Translations under genes and position numbers: made by a program
Shown here: positions 33,972 to 42,901 of the stretch, one piece after another
Layout of the letters: each line of letters begins with the position of its first letter
Numbering within the stretch: the stretch's first letter is position 1
DNA from: a virus
Reading direction: 5' to 3' (one strand)
Length of the DNA: 64,000 nucleotides
Virus record (IMG/VR): IMGVR_UViG_3300025000_000086
Location: 1 to 64,000 of that record
The notes under the pieces: generated by a model
What the model was told of the DNA's origin: nothing
The model's database searches: none
What the model saw: only the letters and a program-made list of their open reading frames with translations

Positions 33972-34229
33972 TCACAACTCTCTACCGCACATCATACAAT
34001 ACCCAATCTTAATCTCATCCAAAACTTCCATTCCTATATCATCTGCTTCAAACAAACTCAAATTGTTATTCTGAAAATATAAGAAATATTCTTTATCTTT
34101 AAAGTTAGATGATGTAGATAGGGTAGAGGATTTAGAAGATTTAGAAGATGATAAGAGTACGGTTGATTTTGAGCAGAAATTACATTCAATTGATTCTTCT
34201 ATATCTATATTATCTATTAATTTATTCAT
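33972..34229 (-). CDS. Small zinc-site protein, 85 aa
   Basis: CNFC near residue 17 and CMMC near residue 79 flank a Ser-rich linker and an acidic middle, the outline of a zinc-bridged hairpin. ATG behind AAAAGGAAAT. Not recognised. Confidence 0.6.
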   Translation of the reverse strand: MNKLIDNIDIEESIECNFCSKSTVLLSSSKSSKSSTLSTSSNFKDKEYFLYFQNNNLSLFEADDIGMEVLDEIKIGYCMMCGREL

Positions 34230-34320
34230 ATTTATATTTCCTTTTTATTTTATTTTTAAAACTATTATCTATCTTATTCACAACATAATAAAAAACAATA
34301 AATATTATTATTTGGATGGA

Positions 34321-34346
34321 TTATTCCCCAGTTAACTGGGGAATAA
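34321..34346. repeat. 26-bp perfect palindrome
   Basis: TTATTCCCCAGTT is followed directly by its exact complement, with no central gap, in the 285-bp gene-free stretch 34230-34514. A GC-rich CCGC-TTTA-GCGG hairpin follows at 34360-34371. The site could bind a dimeric regulator or partition factor. No repeat of it was seen elsewhere in the window. Confidence 0.6.
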
Positions 34347-34475
34347 GACAGACAACAAACCGCTTTAGCGGAATAGTATGATTGTGGAATAAAGTGAACC
34401 ATCACTCATATAAGTATGCCACCAAAAATGTCAAATCATATATAAAGTAGGATTCACTGTATAACTAAAAATTAA

Positions 34476-34516
34476 AAAGGATACGCTCTCTATAACTGTA
34501 TAGAGGTATATCCTTT
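34476..34516 (-). terminator. Terminator of the helicase-like gene
   Basis: AAAGGATA/TATCCTTT and an inner CTCTATA/TATAGAG build one long interrupted stem with a 4-base loop, overlapping the stop of the gene at 34515. Leftwards it is followed by TTTAATTTTT. Confidence 0.8.
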
Positions 34517-36491
34517 ATGAAATATTATAATTTAAATTTATATATCTATTATTAGATTCAATATCTATATTTTTATCTTTGATATATTGTAACATTAATG
34601 GTTTATTCATTGACTTTTTAAATGTAATATCTTTCATATCTAATAATTCTTTAATTTTTGCTTTGCTTAATCCTTTATCTGTTAAAATACCATCATTAAT
34701 CAATTCATTTCTATAATCTTCATCTAATTTTACTTTTTCATAAAATTCAATTAAAGTATCTACAGTTTCTTTATTATTTTCTACTTGTTTTCCAGTTTTC
34801 TTTGATTCATATTTTAAATTCCAGTTATAATCAATCTGAATACCTGGCATTGCTTTTTCTATTAATGCATCAATTTCACGATCACGATTTATAAGATATC
34901 CATAAGTTTCAGGACAATTTCCTTCAACATAACCTCTACATTTCACTCTATTTAAGGTCTGTACAATAAGTGATGAGATCGTAGATATTTTTACTTTTTC
35001 AAACTCTTTTTGTTTATATTTTCTATTACCCTTGACTGGAACAAGTGTAGTGTCTAAAGAATTAAATTTTTCTGCTGATAATTCATCTTCACTCACAGAA
35101 CTTGTAAAATACATTAATGGATATATTGCATCAGGTAATAATTGAATACCTAATACAAATATTTTTTCAAATTTACTCCATTTATTTGATCCTACAGTTC
35201 TTCCGTAATGAGTTATATCAATTTGTTCTAATTTATCATAATCCTTCAATGCTTCTTTAATTAATTTATCTCTTTCTTCGCTATTAGTTACAATTAAAAC
35301 TTTTTCTTCACCTACTATTTTACTTTTAATATCTTCAATAATTGCACCTAATAATCCATCTTCTAATCCTTTCTTCATAGATGAAGATGAACCTGTAACT
35401 CCATTAAAAATATTTAAATGCATATTCTTATATGATTTTATTTGTGGTAAATCTCTTACTTCTGATTTATCATCAATTTCATATAAATAATTAATGCCAG
35501 ATGTAGCATCTAATGTTATTTTATAAAAATAAGGATTATTTATATCTATATACTTATAAGTTATTATAGATTTATATTTGATATCTTTATCAATATTAAC
35601 GTATCCACCTGTTGCCAACATTGTTCTTATTGCCATATATGCTTCTTTTGCTTGTCTATCTTTACAAGAAAAAAATAATTCATCTAATCCTTCTGGCACT
35701 TCAACATTTTCAAAAGTGCAGAAGAATACACTGTTTTTCTTTATATCATATGACCGAAGAAATTCTTTCTTAATCTTAGTAATAAATCCATTAAACTGAT
35801 CATAAATATCTTCATTGCCAAAATTCATGATAGCATTTTCTATAGTAATTATAGTATTCATATTTATTGTCATAAATTGAACATTATTTATTGCTTCATC
35901 TATAATTAATCTTTCTCTATAGTATGTATTATATTTACCATGCTTTGTATTAATTCTTTTGTCAGACCATTCACATAATTTTTGTATATCATCTTTATCA
36001 ATTAACTGCAAATATCCAGTATGAGTTAATACAATTACTGGATATTCCTTTAATTCATCATTACTGATAGAATTTTTTCTTCTATTGTTTTCAATATCCA
36101 TTCCACTATGATAGGCATATGCTAAATCTATTCCAACCTTTTTATTAATTGTATTTACTGTTTCTTCACAATCTTCTATTGTTAATTTTAATATAATCGT
36201 TCCTGCATATGATTGTAATAATTTATTTTTTAACATATAAGAAATTCCGTTATTCATAGCAGTACTCTTGCCACAGCCCGTAGGAAAGTTAACAATTGCT
36301 TTCTTGTCTCTGATTGGGTAGAATAAAATATAGTAAAGTAGTTGCTTTAATCCTTTATAATATTCTCCGTCATAAGGTATAACTACGTTATAATTTGCTA
36401 ATTCTTCCATTGTTAAATTGACAGCATTTATTACATGATTTTTCTTTGTTTCTAAATCCATCTTATCTAAAAATTCTTTGTAACTAATCAT
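34515..36491 (-). CDS. Superfamily 2 helicase-like ATPase
   Basis: A 658-residue protein with Walker A PTGCGKS at 70-76, a VIVLTHTGY Ia-like strand near 155, Walker B IIDEA at 196-200, and a C-terminal QTLNRVKCRG motif VI. These define a helicase-type NTPase. The accessory C-terminal region (about 560-658) is unrecognised. It starts right after the TAG of the upstream endonuclease gene, so the two are probably co-translated. A DNA replication or defence role is possible. Confidence 0.75.
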   Translation of the reverse strand: MISYKEFLDKMDLETKKNHVINAVNLTMEELANYNVVIPYDGEYYKGLKQLLYYILFYPIRDKKAIVNFPTGCGKSTAMNNGISYMLKNKLLQSYAGTIILKLTIEDCEETVNTINKKVGIDLAYAYHSGMDIENNRRKNSISNDELKEYPVIVLTHTGYLQLIDKDDIQKLCEWSDKRINTKHGKYNTYYRERLIIDEAINNVQFMTINMNTIITIENAIMNFGNEDIYDQFNGFITKIKKEFLRSYDIKKNSVFFCTFENVEVPEGLDELFFSCKDRQAKEAYMAIRTMLATGGYVNIDKDIKYKSIITYKYIDINNPYFYKITLDATSGINYLYEIDDKSEVRDLPQIKSYKNMHLNIFNGVTGSSSSMKKGLEDGLLGAIIEDIKSKIVGEEKVLIVTNSEERDKLIKEALKDYDKLEQIDITHYGRTVGSNKWSKFEKIFVLGIQLLPDAIYPLMYFTSSVSEDELSAEKFNSLDTTLVPVKGNRKYKQKEFEKVKISTISSLIVQTLNRVKCRGYVEGNCPETYGYLINRDREIDALIEKAMPGIQIDYNWNLKYESKKTGKQVENNKETVDTLIEFYEKVKLDEDYRNELINDGILTDKGLSKAKIKELLDMKDITFKKSMNKPLMLQYIKDKNIDIESNNRYINLNYNIS

Positions 36492-38033
36492 CTAAAATAC
36501 CTCACTTTCAGGTATTTTATTTTTTATTTTTATATATTCATCATAATACATCCAAACTAATTTTGTACCATCTTGTAATTTAGTTGATTGTGTTATATGT
36601 CTACAACAATTTGATATATTTGAAGCGTAAATATTGTATGTATTAGAAGCATCTACTATACAATTAAAAATTTCTTTAGTTGTTAAACATATTATTTTCC
36701 TTTTATTTTTATTATTATATTCTTCTTTTGGATCATAATCACACCAATTTAATTTAACACCTTGCTTAAGATACCTTATAATTGTACTTCTACTTATATT
36801 AATTTTATTAATTATTTTTGAAACATTATTAATTCCACTATTCCATAAATCACAAACAACTTTTACTAAACTATTACAAGCAAATTCATGGCATTTTAAC
36901 CAATCGACATCTTCTTTTTTGAAATTTAATAATTTAGGCAATTCACTATTCATAATACTATTTTTAATCCATTCCATATTTGATTCTCTACAATCTAAAA
37001 CTATGTAATTTTCAATATTATTTTCTTTTGCTAATTGTTCTTTTTGTTTATCATTTTCTTGATTTTCTTTTAAAGATTTTGATCTAGCCCAAGACCCAGT
37101 AATACGATCTTCGTAATGTTGTAAACCATGTGTTTCTACTATGCATTGAAAATTATCAATATAAAAATCATATTTATAATTACTACACCATTTAAAAGTA
37201 GTTTTAGATAATTGTGCTTGAAAATTATTATTAAGTAATTGTTCTAATACATTAAACATAAATTTTTCTGGATAACTAACACCATCAGAACACTTTTGGC
37301 AAGAAAGTCCATTCTTTATTAAAGTAGGAATTAAATATTCTCTTTCATGACCACATATAGGACATTTCATAAGAATTAATTTACTTGACCCTAATGAGTA
37401 TTTATATGCATCTTCTTTATTTACTAGATATTCAGTCAAATGTGGATGTGTTATTGCTATAGTATTACATTGACTACATTTTATACTTCCTTTTTGACCA
37501 CCAACAAAACAATGAATATCACGTAATTCACTTTTATGTTCAGGATGATCTAAACACTTAAACCAATATCCTTTTTTATTAAGACCATGAGAACTACAAG
37601 TCACATCACTAGGAGTTAATTTATTACCATTCTCGTCAATATTTAATTCATAATCCCATCTTTCCATAATTTTATTTGCTTCATTTTTAGGAAGATTTTC
37701 ATAACACCAATCATAAAAAGATATCCATTTTTTATTTCCATTTGCGGCACATTTTGCACAATAATAACTTCCATCTTCTTTAACACATTTTAAATAATCT
37801 ATCCATCTTACTTGTGGTAATATTGTTCCGCAAGCATTACATCGAACAATAACATTTGCATGACTTTTTGGACTTATATCTTCTATTTTTATAATTATTT
37901 TTGTTCCTTGTTTAATTTTATTTTTTCTTCCTTGATTATCAGTCCATTTAGGAATTATATACCTTTTTTCTTCATAATAATTTGCATTACTACCACTTAT
38001 TACAACTTCAACTTCTTTGCTAATTAATCCCAT
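36492..38033 (-). CDS. Multidomain homing-type endonuclease with NUMOD1-like tail
   Basis: A 513-residue protein. Zinc-ribbon pairs fill residues 70-260 (CNAC/CAKC, CPIC/CQKC). A PD-(D/E)XK-like core YKYDFYIDNFQCIVETHGLQ lies near 290-310. An HTH-like ISRSTIIRYLKQG is near 430. The C-terminal 60 residues (CLTTKEIFNCIVDASNTYN and on to WMYYDEY) resemble the NUMOD1/IENR1 DNA-binding repeat of homing nucleases. It is less similar to the other two endonucleases in the window. ATG behind AAAGGAGATG. Confidence 0.75.
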   Translation of the reverse strand: MGLISKEVEVVISGSNANYYEEKRYIIPKWTDNQGRKNKIKQGTKIIIKIEDISPKSHANVIVRCNACGTILPQVRWIDYLKCVKEDGSYYCAKCAANGNKKWISFYDWCYENLPKNEANKIMERWDYELNIDENGNKLTPSDVTCSSHGLNKKGYWFKCLDHPEHKSELRDIHCFVGGQKGSIKCSQCNTIAITHPHLTEYLVNKEDAYKYSLGSSKLILMKCPICGHEREYLIPTLIKNGLSCQKCSDGVSYPEKFMFNVLEQLLNNNFQAQLSKTTFKWCSNYKYDFYIDNFQCIVETHGLQHYEDRITGSWARSKSLKENQENDKQKEQLAKENNIENYIVLDCRESNMEWIKNSIMNSELPKLLNFKKEDVDWLKCHEFACNSLVKVVCDLWNSGINNVSKIINKINISRSTIIRYLKQGVKLNWCDYDPKEEYNNKNKRKIICLTTKEIFNCIVDASNTYNIYASNISNCCRHITQSTKLQDGTKLVWMYYDEYIKIKNKIPESEVF

Positions 38034-38082
38034 TCTAACATCTCCTTTAATATTATTTTTGATTTCCTTATAAAAATATTAA

Positions 38083-38134
38083 TAAGCAGACAGGTGTAAG
38101 GATTCACTTTTCGATGATCAGTCTAGTCTGCTTA
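38083..38134 (-). promoter_or_regulatory. Leader stem before the endonuclease gene
   Basis: TAAGCAGAC and GTCTGCTTA (9 bp) enclose 34 bases that contain further short complementary words. The structure lies between an upstream terminator and the ribosome site, so it would sit in the 5' leader. Confidence 0.45.
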
Positions 38135-38158
38135 CTTGTGTTTATTTCAACACAAAAA

Positions 38159-38183
38159 AGAACATTCACAATTTGAATGTTCT
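38159..38183 (-). terminator. Leftward terminator
   Basis: AGAACATTCA and TGAATGTTCT form a perfect 10-bp stem with a 5-base loop, followed leftwards by TTTTTTG. It ends the transcript of the gene at 38201. Confidence 0.88.
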
Positions 38184-38200
38184 AATTTCTATTGAAATAT

Positions 38201-38509
38201 TTATTTATATTTATCACATATCTCCTTACTCTTACTTCTCAAATAATCACACAAATATCCCTTCACAATTTTCAATACAACATTTTTTGATTGACCAAAC
38301 TTTTTAGGATTAACTTGAATATCATTATTTTGAAAATCTTTAAATAAACTAATCAAATCATCTCTGACACCTTCAAAATGAAGAAATACTTTTGCTTTAT
38401 TACCACGTTTCTCCACAATATCAAATCCAACAATCTCATAACCTAAATAATGCAAATAAGCACAAAAATTTGAATCAGAATATCTAAATAAAACTTTTTC
38501 CATAATCAA
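38201..38509 (-). CDS. DUF5659-like protein, 102 aa
   Basis: The order strand (RYSDSNFCAYLHYLG), strand, FxFEG-like strand and a final basic helix matches small phage proteins of the DUF5659 type, whose function is unknown. TTG 38509 has the best spacing to AAAGGAG. ATG 38503 is the alternative. Confidence 0.6.
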   Translation of the reverse strand: MIMEKVLFRYSDSNFCAYLHYLGYEIVGFDIVEKRGNKAKVFLHFEGVRDDLISLFKDFQNNDIQVNPKKFGQSKNVVLKIVKGYLCDYLRSKSKEICDKYK

Positions 38510-38552
38510 ATGACACTCCTTTAATAATTATTTGTTAATAAAAAACAAAAAA

Positions 38553-38576
38553 AGAGAGGACATAATAATCCTCTCT
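38553..38576 (-). terminator. Leftward terminator
   Basis: AGAGAGGA and TCCTCTCT pair over 8 bp and are followed leftwards by a T-rich run. It insulates the gene at 38201 from leftward late transcription. The gap 38510-39012 otherwise holds only the small-RNA candidate and AT-rich sequence. Confidence 0.8.
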
Positions 38577-38882
38577 CTCCACTAATCATAAATCAAAAAC
38601 AAACTCCATATATCACCCAAATTAACCACTCAAATTTCCCACACCTACATTTTGTCCTAATCAAAATAAACCCTCTAAATAACCATAAAATATCGTCAAA
38701 ATTAATAATTACCAATATAATACAATTTTAAAATAGTTGTAATATAAAGGTTTGTTGGTTGTTTATTTTGATAGATTTTTAGCAGTTTACTCTGCAATGG
38801 AATATGTTTTAAGTCTTTATTCCGACTAACCAAAATATCATTATGAAACAACAATTAGGTAACAATATTATTTCTCCTTAAT

Positions 38883-38911
38883 TTGACTTCCCACTAAACT
38901 TTTGCTATAAT
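38883..38911 (+). promoter_or_regulatory. Sigma-A promoter for a small RNA
   Basis: TTGACT at 38883-38888 and TATAAT at 38906-38911 with 17 bases between, reading rightwards against the late genes, with no ORF downstream before a terminator. Confidence 0.8.
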
Positions 38912-38917
38912 ATATCC

Positions 38918-39010
38918 AACATAATATTAATTCTTCGCAGTTAACTTTCTGCAAAATAACACTAGAATTGGGTATCCATATGTTCTAGTGTTATTTTGTT
39001 TTTTAATTTT
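38918..39010 (+). ncRNA. Candidate small regulatory RNA, about 90 nt
   Basis: The predicted transcript has a short GCAG/CTGC hairpin, then a 15-bp perfect terminator stem, AAAATAACACTAGAA (38953-38967) with TTCTAGTGTTATTTT (38983-38997), and a GTTTTTTAATTTTT tail. There is no start codon with a ribosome site. The terminator also faces the end of the leftward gene at 39013, and the RNA tail could pair with its mRNA. Confidence 0.65.
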
Positions 39011-39012
39011 TA

Positions 39013-39276
39013 CTAATTATTTATTAATTTTATTAAATTTTGTAGATTAGGTATAAATTTTTTTACAGCATCAGCAGAAATTATTAATTCATTATTATTA
39101 AGTAATTTTACAACTTGTTCATTTGGTTTAGTATTAAATAATTTATTTATTATATCTTTTACTTTACTATTATTTACTACTATTCCACCTGTAGGAATTA
39201 TTAAACTATCATCATATTTCATCGTTATATCACCTTTCTCAAATAACTTATTTATCATATTCATAATTTTACTCAT
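39013..39276 (-). CDS. Tape-measure C-terminal paralogue, 87 aa
   Basis: From GGIVVNNSKVKDIINKLFNT to the C-terminal FIPNLQNL this protein aligns with residues near the C terminus of the tape-measure gene at 62280 (GGI, NKLFNT, NE-VVK-L, EL-I, K-FIPN-QN in the same order). It is a free-standing copy at the end of the lysis cassette. Its role is unknown. It might compete with or cap the tape-measure tail. Confidence 0.7.
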   Translation of the reverse strand: MSKIMNMINKLFEKGDITMKYDDSLIIPTGGIVVNNSKVKDIINKLFNTKPNEQVVKLLNNNELIISADAVKKFIPNLQNLIKLINN

Positions 39277-39412
39277 ATTAAATTCTCCTTATTAATTATT
39301 AATTATTCTTATTAATTTACCTCCTCTATCTTGACATTTAAATGGAAAATAAAGTCACAATATGAAAGTGGGGGAGGAGCGAGAGGAGACAATGTGTAAA
39401 AGGTAGAGGACT
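39277..39412. other. Gap with purine-rich tract
   Basis: This 136-bp gap has a strand-biased purine run around 39363-39393 (for example GTGGGGGAGGAGCGAGAGGA), unusual in such AT-rich DNA. No promoter, ORF or clear hairpin was found. Confidence 0.4.
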
Positions 39413-39769
39413 CTATTTTATTTCTCCACTAATATTAGCATCAGATTTAACATTACTATTGCTACTATTACTATTTTTATTCATTAATGTTTCGACCGAT
39501 TTTACACTTACGCTCGCTAAAATTATTCCATTAATAAAATTTATAAAAATTGCTTCACCATTGAATATATTTTCTCCTAAAAAATGTTTAGATAAAAATA
39601 GTAAAAACTCAGAAATCATGAAAACTAGGTATTTCGTAGATAATGTTTTACCAAACGCTTTTTTATAGATGTTATCTACAATGTCTTTAAAATATTGTAC
39701 TAGTAATACAACTACTAGAATTAAAGTTGTAATAGTAGATAGATTCTGAATTGAAATAAATTGTTCCAT
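39413..39769 (-). CDS. Phage holin
   Basis: A 118-residue protein with three hydrophobic segments (about 14-30, 45-65 and 72-95) and a charged C-terminal tail. It lies just downstream of the amidase endolysin gene, the outline of a class I holin. It would form membrane lesions that release the endolysin. ATG 39769 is used. A GTG at 39781 overlaps AAAGGAG. Confidence 0.75.
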   Translation of the reverse strand: MEQFISIQNLSTITTLILVVVLLVQYFKDIVDNIYKKAFGKTLSTKYLVFMISEFLLFLSKHFLGENIFNGEAIFINFINGIILASVSVKSVETLMNKNSNSSNSNVKSDANISGEIK

Positions 39770-39812
39770 AATAGAACACACTCCTTTAATATTTAATTAT
39801 ATTAATTTTATC

Positions 39813-40592
39813 TTATTTATTATTTATTTTCTCTAACAATCTTGCCATCATAGTAAATAACAACCAATTATCAGTTTTTTCATCCATTTTATTACTCCAT
39901 AAATTACCATCATTAATAATCCCATTTTTAATTAAACTATCCAATGAATTAATTCCTGCGTCTTTCATCCATTTTTCTATTGCCATATCAATTAATTCCT
40001 CCTTGTTATTATTTGTATTTAAATTTTCTGTTACTTTTAATTGTAAATTAAAACATTTAACTAATCCATTTACAATCGAATCTGCTAATCCATCTAAAAA
40101 CTTATTATCTTTAAGTAATTTAGCATTATTAGATGAAGATACAAATAAATTCTCTAATAAAATTGCTGGCATATTACTTTCACGTAAAATATGAAAATTA
40201 CTTTTCTTCATACCACGATCAATTACATTATAATTTTTCAAATAACTCATTACTTCATTATGTATTACCTTTTGATATTCTATAGATTTGCTAGAAGGAT
40301 TAGTATAAATATGTGATTCCCAACCACTTGCATTAATATTTGTTGCTGAATTACAATGGAAACTAATAAGATAATCAGCATTAATTTTATTAGCATATTT
40401 TGTTCTATCAGATAATTGACCTCTAGGTAATACTATAATTTCACAAATGTATTTATTTTGTAGACGATCTATTACTTCATTAGAAATAATTTCATTTAAA
40501 TTTGCTTCTATCAAATTATTCCCACAAGCACCTGGATCATTTAATTTATACTGTGGAGTTATTCCATGACCTATATCTACCAAAATTATCAT
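39813..40592 (-). CDS. N-acetylmuramoyl-L-alanine amidase (endolysin)
   Basis: Amidase_3-type zinc enzyme that cuts the bond between muramic acid and the peptide stem. The zinc ligands are H9 (DIGHG), E29 and H79 (ISFHCNS), and the catalytic Glu is E147 (ILLENLF). After residue 180 comes a linker and a roughly 55-residue C-terminal region that may be wall-binding. No signal peptide, so export depends on the holin. ATG behind AAAGGAGG. Confidence 0.92.
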   Translation of the reverse strand: MIILVDIGHGITPQYKLNDPGACGNNLIEANLNEIISNEVIDRLQNKYICEIIVLPRGQLSDRTKYANKINADYLISFHCNSATNINASGWESHIYTNPSSKSIEYQKVIHNEVMSYLKNYNVIDRGMKKSNFHILRESNMPAILLENLFVSSSNNAKLLKDNKFLDGLADSIVNGLVKCFNLQLKVTENLNTNNNKEELIDMAIEKWMKDAGINSLDSLIKNGIINDGNLWSNKMDEKTDNWLLFTMMARLLEKINNK

Positions 40593-40628
40593 ATTTTAAA
40601 TTCCTCCTTTTAATTTAACAAATTTCAA

Positions 40629-41090
40629 TTACTTCACTGCCATGTAAATACTCCCACCAATAGTTGCCAAACCTCCGAAAAATAAAATTATTTGTATATA
40701 TACCTTACTTTTCCCATCAATTTTTGCCACCTCAACTTTAGTAGAATTGTCTTGTTTGTTCATAAGTAAGTTATTCAATCCTGATAGCATGGCATTATGA
40801 TTGGTTAACATTTGCCCCTCGATCTTATCCATACTTTTTTTTAGGGATTCCTGACCTTGTTTAACATTATTTAATGTTTCATTATTCTTGGCAAATTCGA
40901 TTTCTATACTTCTCAATCGTTCATCATGAGACTTTATTCGCTCATCTACTTCATTAAAACGCTCTTTAATTTCAATAGTATTCACTTTACAACCATCTCC
41001 TTCCGAAATTTCATCAATTCCATTATAAAGACTTCCACAAAAATTCCTATCAATCTTATCATTCTTATAATTATTTTCACTATTTATCAT
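40629..41090 (-). CDS. Coiled-coil membrane protein of the lysis cassette (XhlA-like)
   Basis: A 153-residue protein with a long coiled coil (about 45-110) and one C-terminal membrane helix (IQIILFFGGLATIGGSIYM). That layout matches haemolysin XhlA-type phage proteins that assist lysis. It sits directly upstream of the endolysin in the leftward operon. Confidence 0.75.
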   Translation of the reverse strand: MINSENNYKNDKIDRNFCGSLYNGIDEISEGDGCKVNTIEIKERFNEVDERIKSHDERLRSIEIEFAKNNETLNNVKQGQESLKKSMDKIEGQMLTNHNAMLSGLNNLLMNKQDNSTKVEVAKIDGKSKVYIQIILFFGGLATIGGSIYMAVK

Positions 41091-41169
41091 AAAACAATTG
41101 ACACCTCTCTTATTATGTTATATAATTATAATCACACAATAATAAGTGCATTTTATTATTGCTGTTAAT

Positions 41170-41204
41170 AACTACAATGGAATGAGAGTGATTCCATTGT
41201 AGTT
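41170..41204 (-). terminator. 14-bp hairpin in the fibre-lysis gap
   Basis: AACTACAATGGAAT and ATTCCATTGTAGTT form a perfect stem around a 7-base loop. The T run is short on both strands, so it may be a weak terminator or a processing site between tail-fibre and lysis genes. Confidence 0.5.
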
Positions 41205-41275
41205 TCAAAATACATATTAAACTAATCATAATTCAACATTGCAACAATCTAACAATCTAAAATAAAATTAATCTT

Positions 41276-41337
41276 AGAATCTCAATTAAATCTCCGCGAG
41301 AGCCTACGAGCACCAGAGAGGTTTATATTGAGATTCT
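41276..41337 (-). other. GC-rich nested hairpin
   Basis: AGAATCTCAAT and ATTGAGATTCT (11 bp) enclose a second, imperfect stem and a GC-rich core near 41292-41318 that stands out from the AT-rich surroundings. It follows the stop of the fibre gene at 41391 in the late transcript. It may be an elaborate terminator or a structured RNA. Confidence 0.5.
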
Positions 41338-41390
41338 ATTTATATTTTTAAACATATTTCTAATAACACAATTCTAATTCCATAATCAAT

Positions 41391-42494
41391 TTATACCACC
41401 ATATAACTTATTCCTTCACCACTTACAGAAGAATCTATGTATATTAAATTTGCGTTAGACACTTCAATTGTTCTATATTCTAATTTTTCAATTTCTACTC
41501 CATAGACAGTAGAAGATACATCACTTCCACCAATGTAAATATATCCTGTATTTGCTCTTTTAGCAGTTATTGTTACTTTTTTACAAGAAATACCAGGTAA
41601 TTGTACTCTGGTTCCAGCAGTAGTAACATTAATAGTTGCGCCTGTTAATGTACCACTACTAATTATTTTCATACTACCAGGATTAACATCAGTAAACTTT
41701 TCTGTTCCATCTGCATTAATAGGCACTATTTTACCAATATTAGCAGTACCACTTGGAATAGGGTTAGTTATCTCAATAGGTAATGCACCAGTACCATCCC
41801 CTTGTAATTGTTTTATAATACCTTTTGAAAAAGCAATTAAACTACCAGATAATGTAGGATCTATAATTGGACTATCTGCTTTTAATCCAATACCAACAAT
41901 ACCACCATCAGATGAATTTATACTACCAGGATTTAGACTAGTAAATATTTCTGTTCCTGAAGAATTTTTATTTACTATTCCATTTGTAACCCCAGGAGTA
42001 GTTTGATCAATTTTAACACTAGGGATATTATTTATTTCAACAACATTATTATCGCTATTTAGTGCCATTGCTTTACCTAATACAGTAATATTACCACTTG
42101 TATAAGAAGTAATTTCTGCTCTAATTTTTAACAAACAATTACAATTAACCTTATAAATACCAGGAGAAGTAATTAATGATAAAATATTATTATCATCTTT
42201 AGTTACTTTTATTGGTACAAAATTAGCACCATCTACACTTCCTTTTACAGTTATTTCTCCTACAAATGTTCCTGTTACTTGTAATTTTACTGTCCCATAC
42301 CCATCAACTGTAAAATCTACACCATTGCCTATTGCTGAAGCAGAATCTTGTAGAATTAAATTCTTAGGTTTAGCAGAATGTATCATTACATATTGAGAAT
42401 TGCTTTCGCCTTTAATTTCTGTATACTGTAAACTATTAGCATCTAAAATTTGTGGTACAAAATTACCATCTTGGTCTGTAATTAAAACTGCCAA
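41391..42494 (-). CDS. Tail-fibre or adhesin protein, 367 aa
   Basis: Start TTG 42494 behind AAAGGAGTG. Beta-rich throughout, with Gly, Ser, Thr and Asn bias, and two related segments, SSGTEIFTSLNPGSI and ADGTEKFTDVNPGSM, that look like an internal repeat. The position after the giant fibre gene and the composition suggest a virion surface protein. Confidence 0.65.
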   Translation of the reverse strand: MAVLITDQDGNFVPQILDANSLQYTEIKGESNSQYVMIHSAKPKNLILQDSASAIGNGVDFTVDGYGTVKLQVTGTFVGEITVKGSVDGANFVPIKVTKDDNNILSLITSPGIYKVNCNCLLKIRAEITSYTSGNITVLGKAMALNSDNNVVEINNIPSVKIDQTTPGVTNGIVNKNSSGTEIFTSLNPGSINSSDGGIVGIGLKADSPIIDPTLSGSLIAFSKGIIKQLQGDGTGALPIEITNPIPSGTANIGKIVPINADGTEKFTDVNPGSMKIISSGTLTGATINVTTAGTRVQLPGISCKKVTITAKRANTGYIYIGGSDVSSTVYGVEIEKLEYRTIEVSNANLIYIDSSVSGEGISYMVV

Positions 42495-42520
42495 ATATAT
42501 TCACTCCTTTTATATTAATA

Positions 42521-42880
42521 TTATAAATATGGATATATTTTAGGTATTTTACTACCTACAGATACATTAAAATTATTCTGATTACTTTTATTTCCAAATA
42601 TATTTAATTGTAATATTTCCGCATTTATTATTTCTACAGTAATAAATTTAGTTTTATCTGTTGTATTTATAATATTGCTAAATTCATTTAGTCCTTCTAG
42701 TTCTGATATTTCATAAATATTATTACTAATCATTATATTATAAATATTAAATTCTCTAACTATATAACTAGAAAGAGTATTACTTGTAATAACTTTCCCA
42801 TACAAGTAATACTCTTCATTAGAATTCACGTTCATTTTATAAAATTTCTGATTAGATATTTCTGATAAAATTAAATCCAT
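42521..42880 (-). CDS. Small tail-region protein, 119 aa
   Basis: ATG 42880 follows GAGGTGG. An in-frame GTG at 42895 overlaps the site. Beta-rich and soluble, it lies 6 bases from the upstream giant fibre gene stop. Likely a fibre accessory or chaperone, but not recognised. Confidence 0.55.
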   Translation of the reverse strand: MDLILSEISNQKFYKMNVNSNEEYYLYGKVITSNTLSSYIVREFNIYNIMISNNIYEISELEGLNEFSNIINTTDKTKFITVEIINAEILQLNIFGNKSNQNNFNVSVGSKIPKIYPYL

Positions 42881-42901
42881 ATAATCAATTACCACCTCAT
42901 T

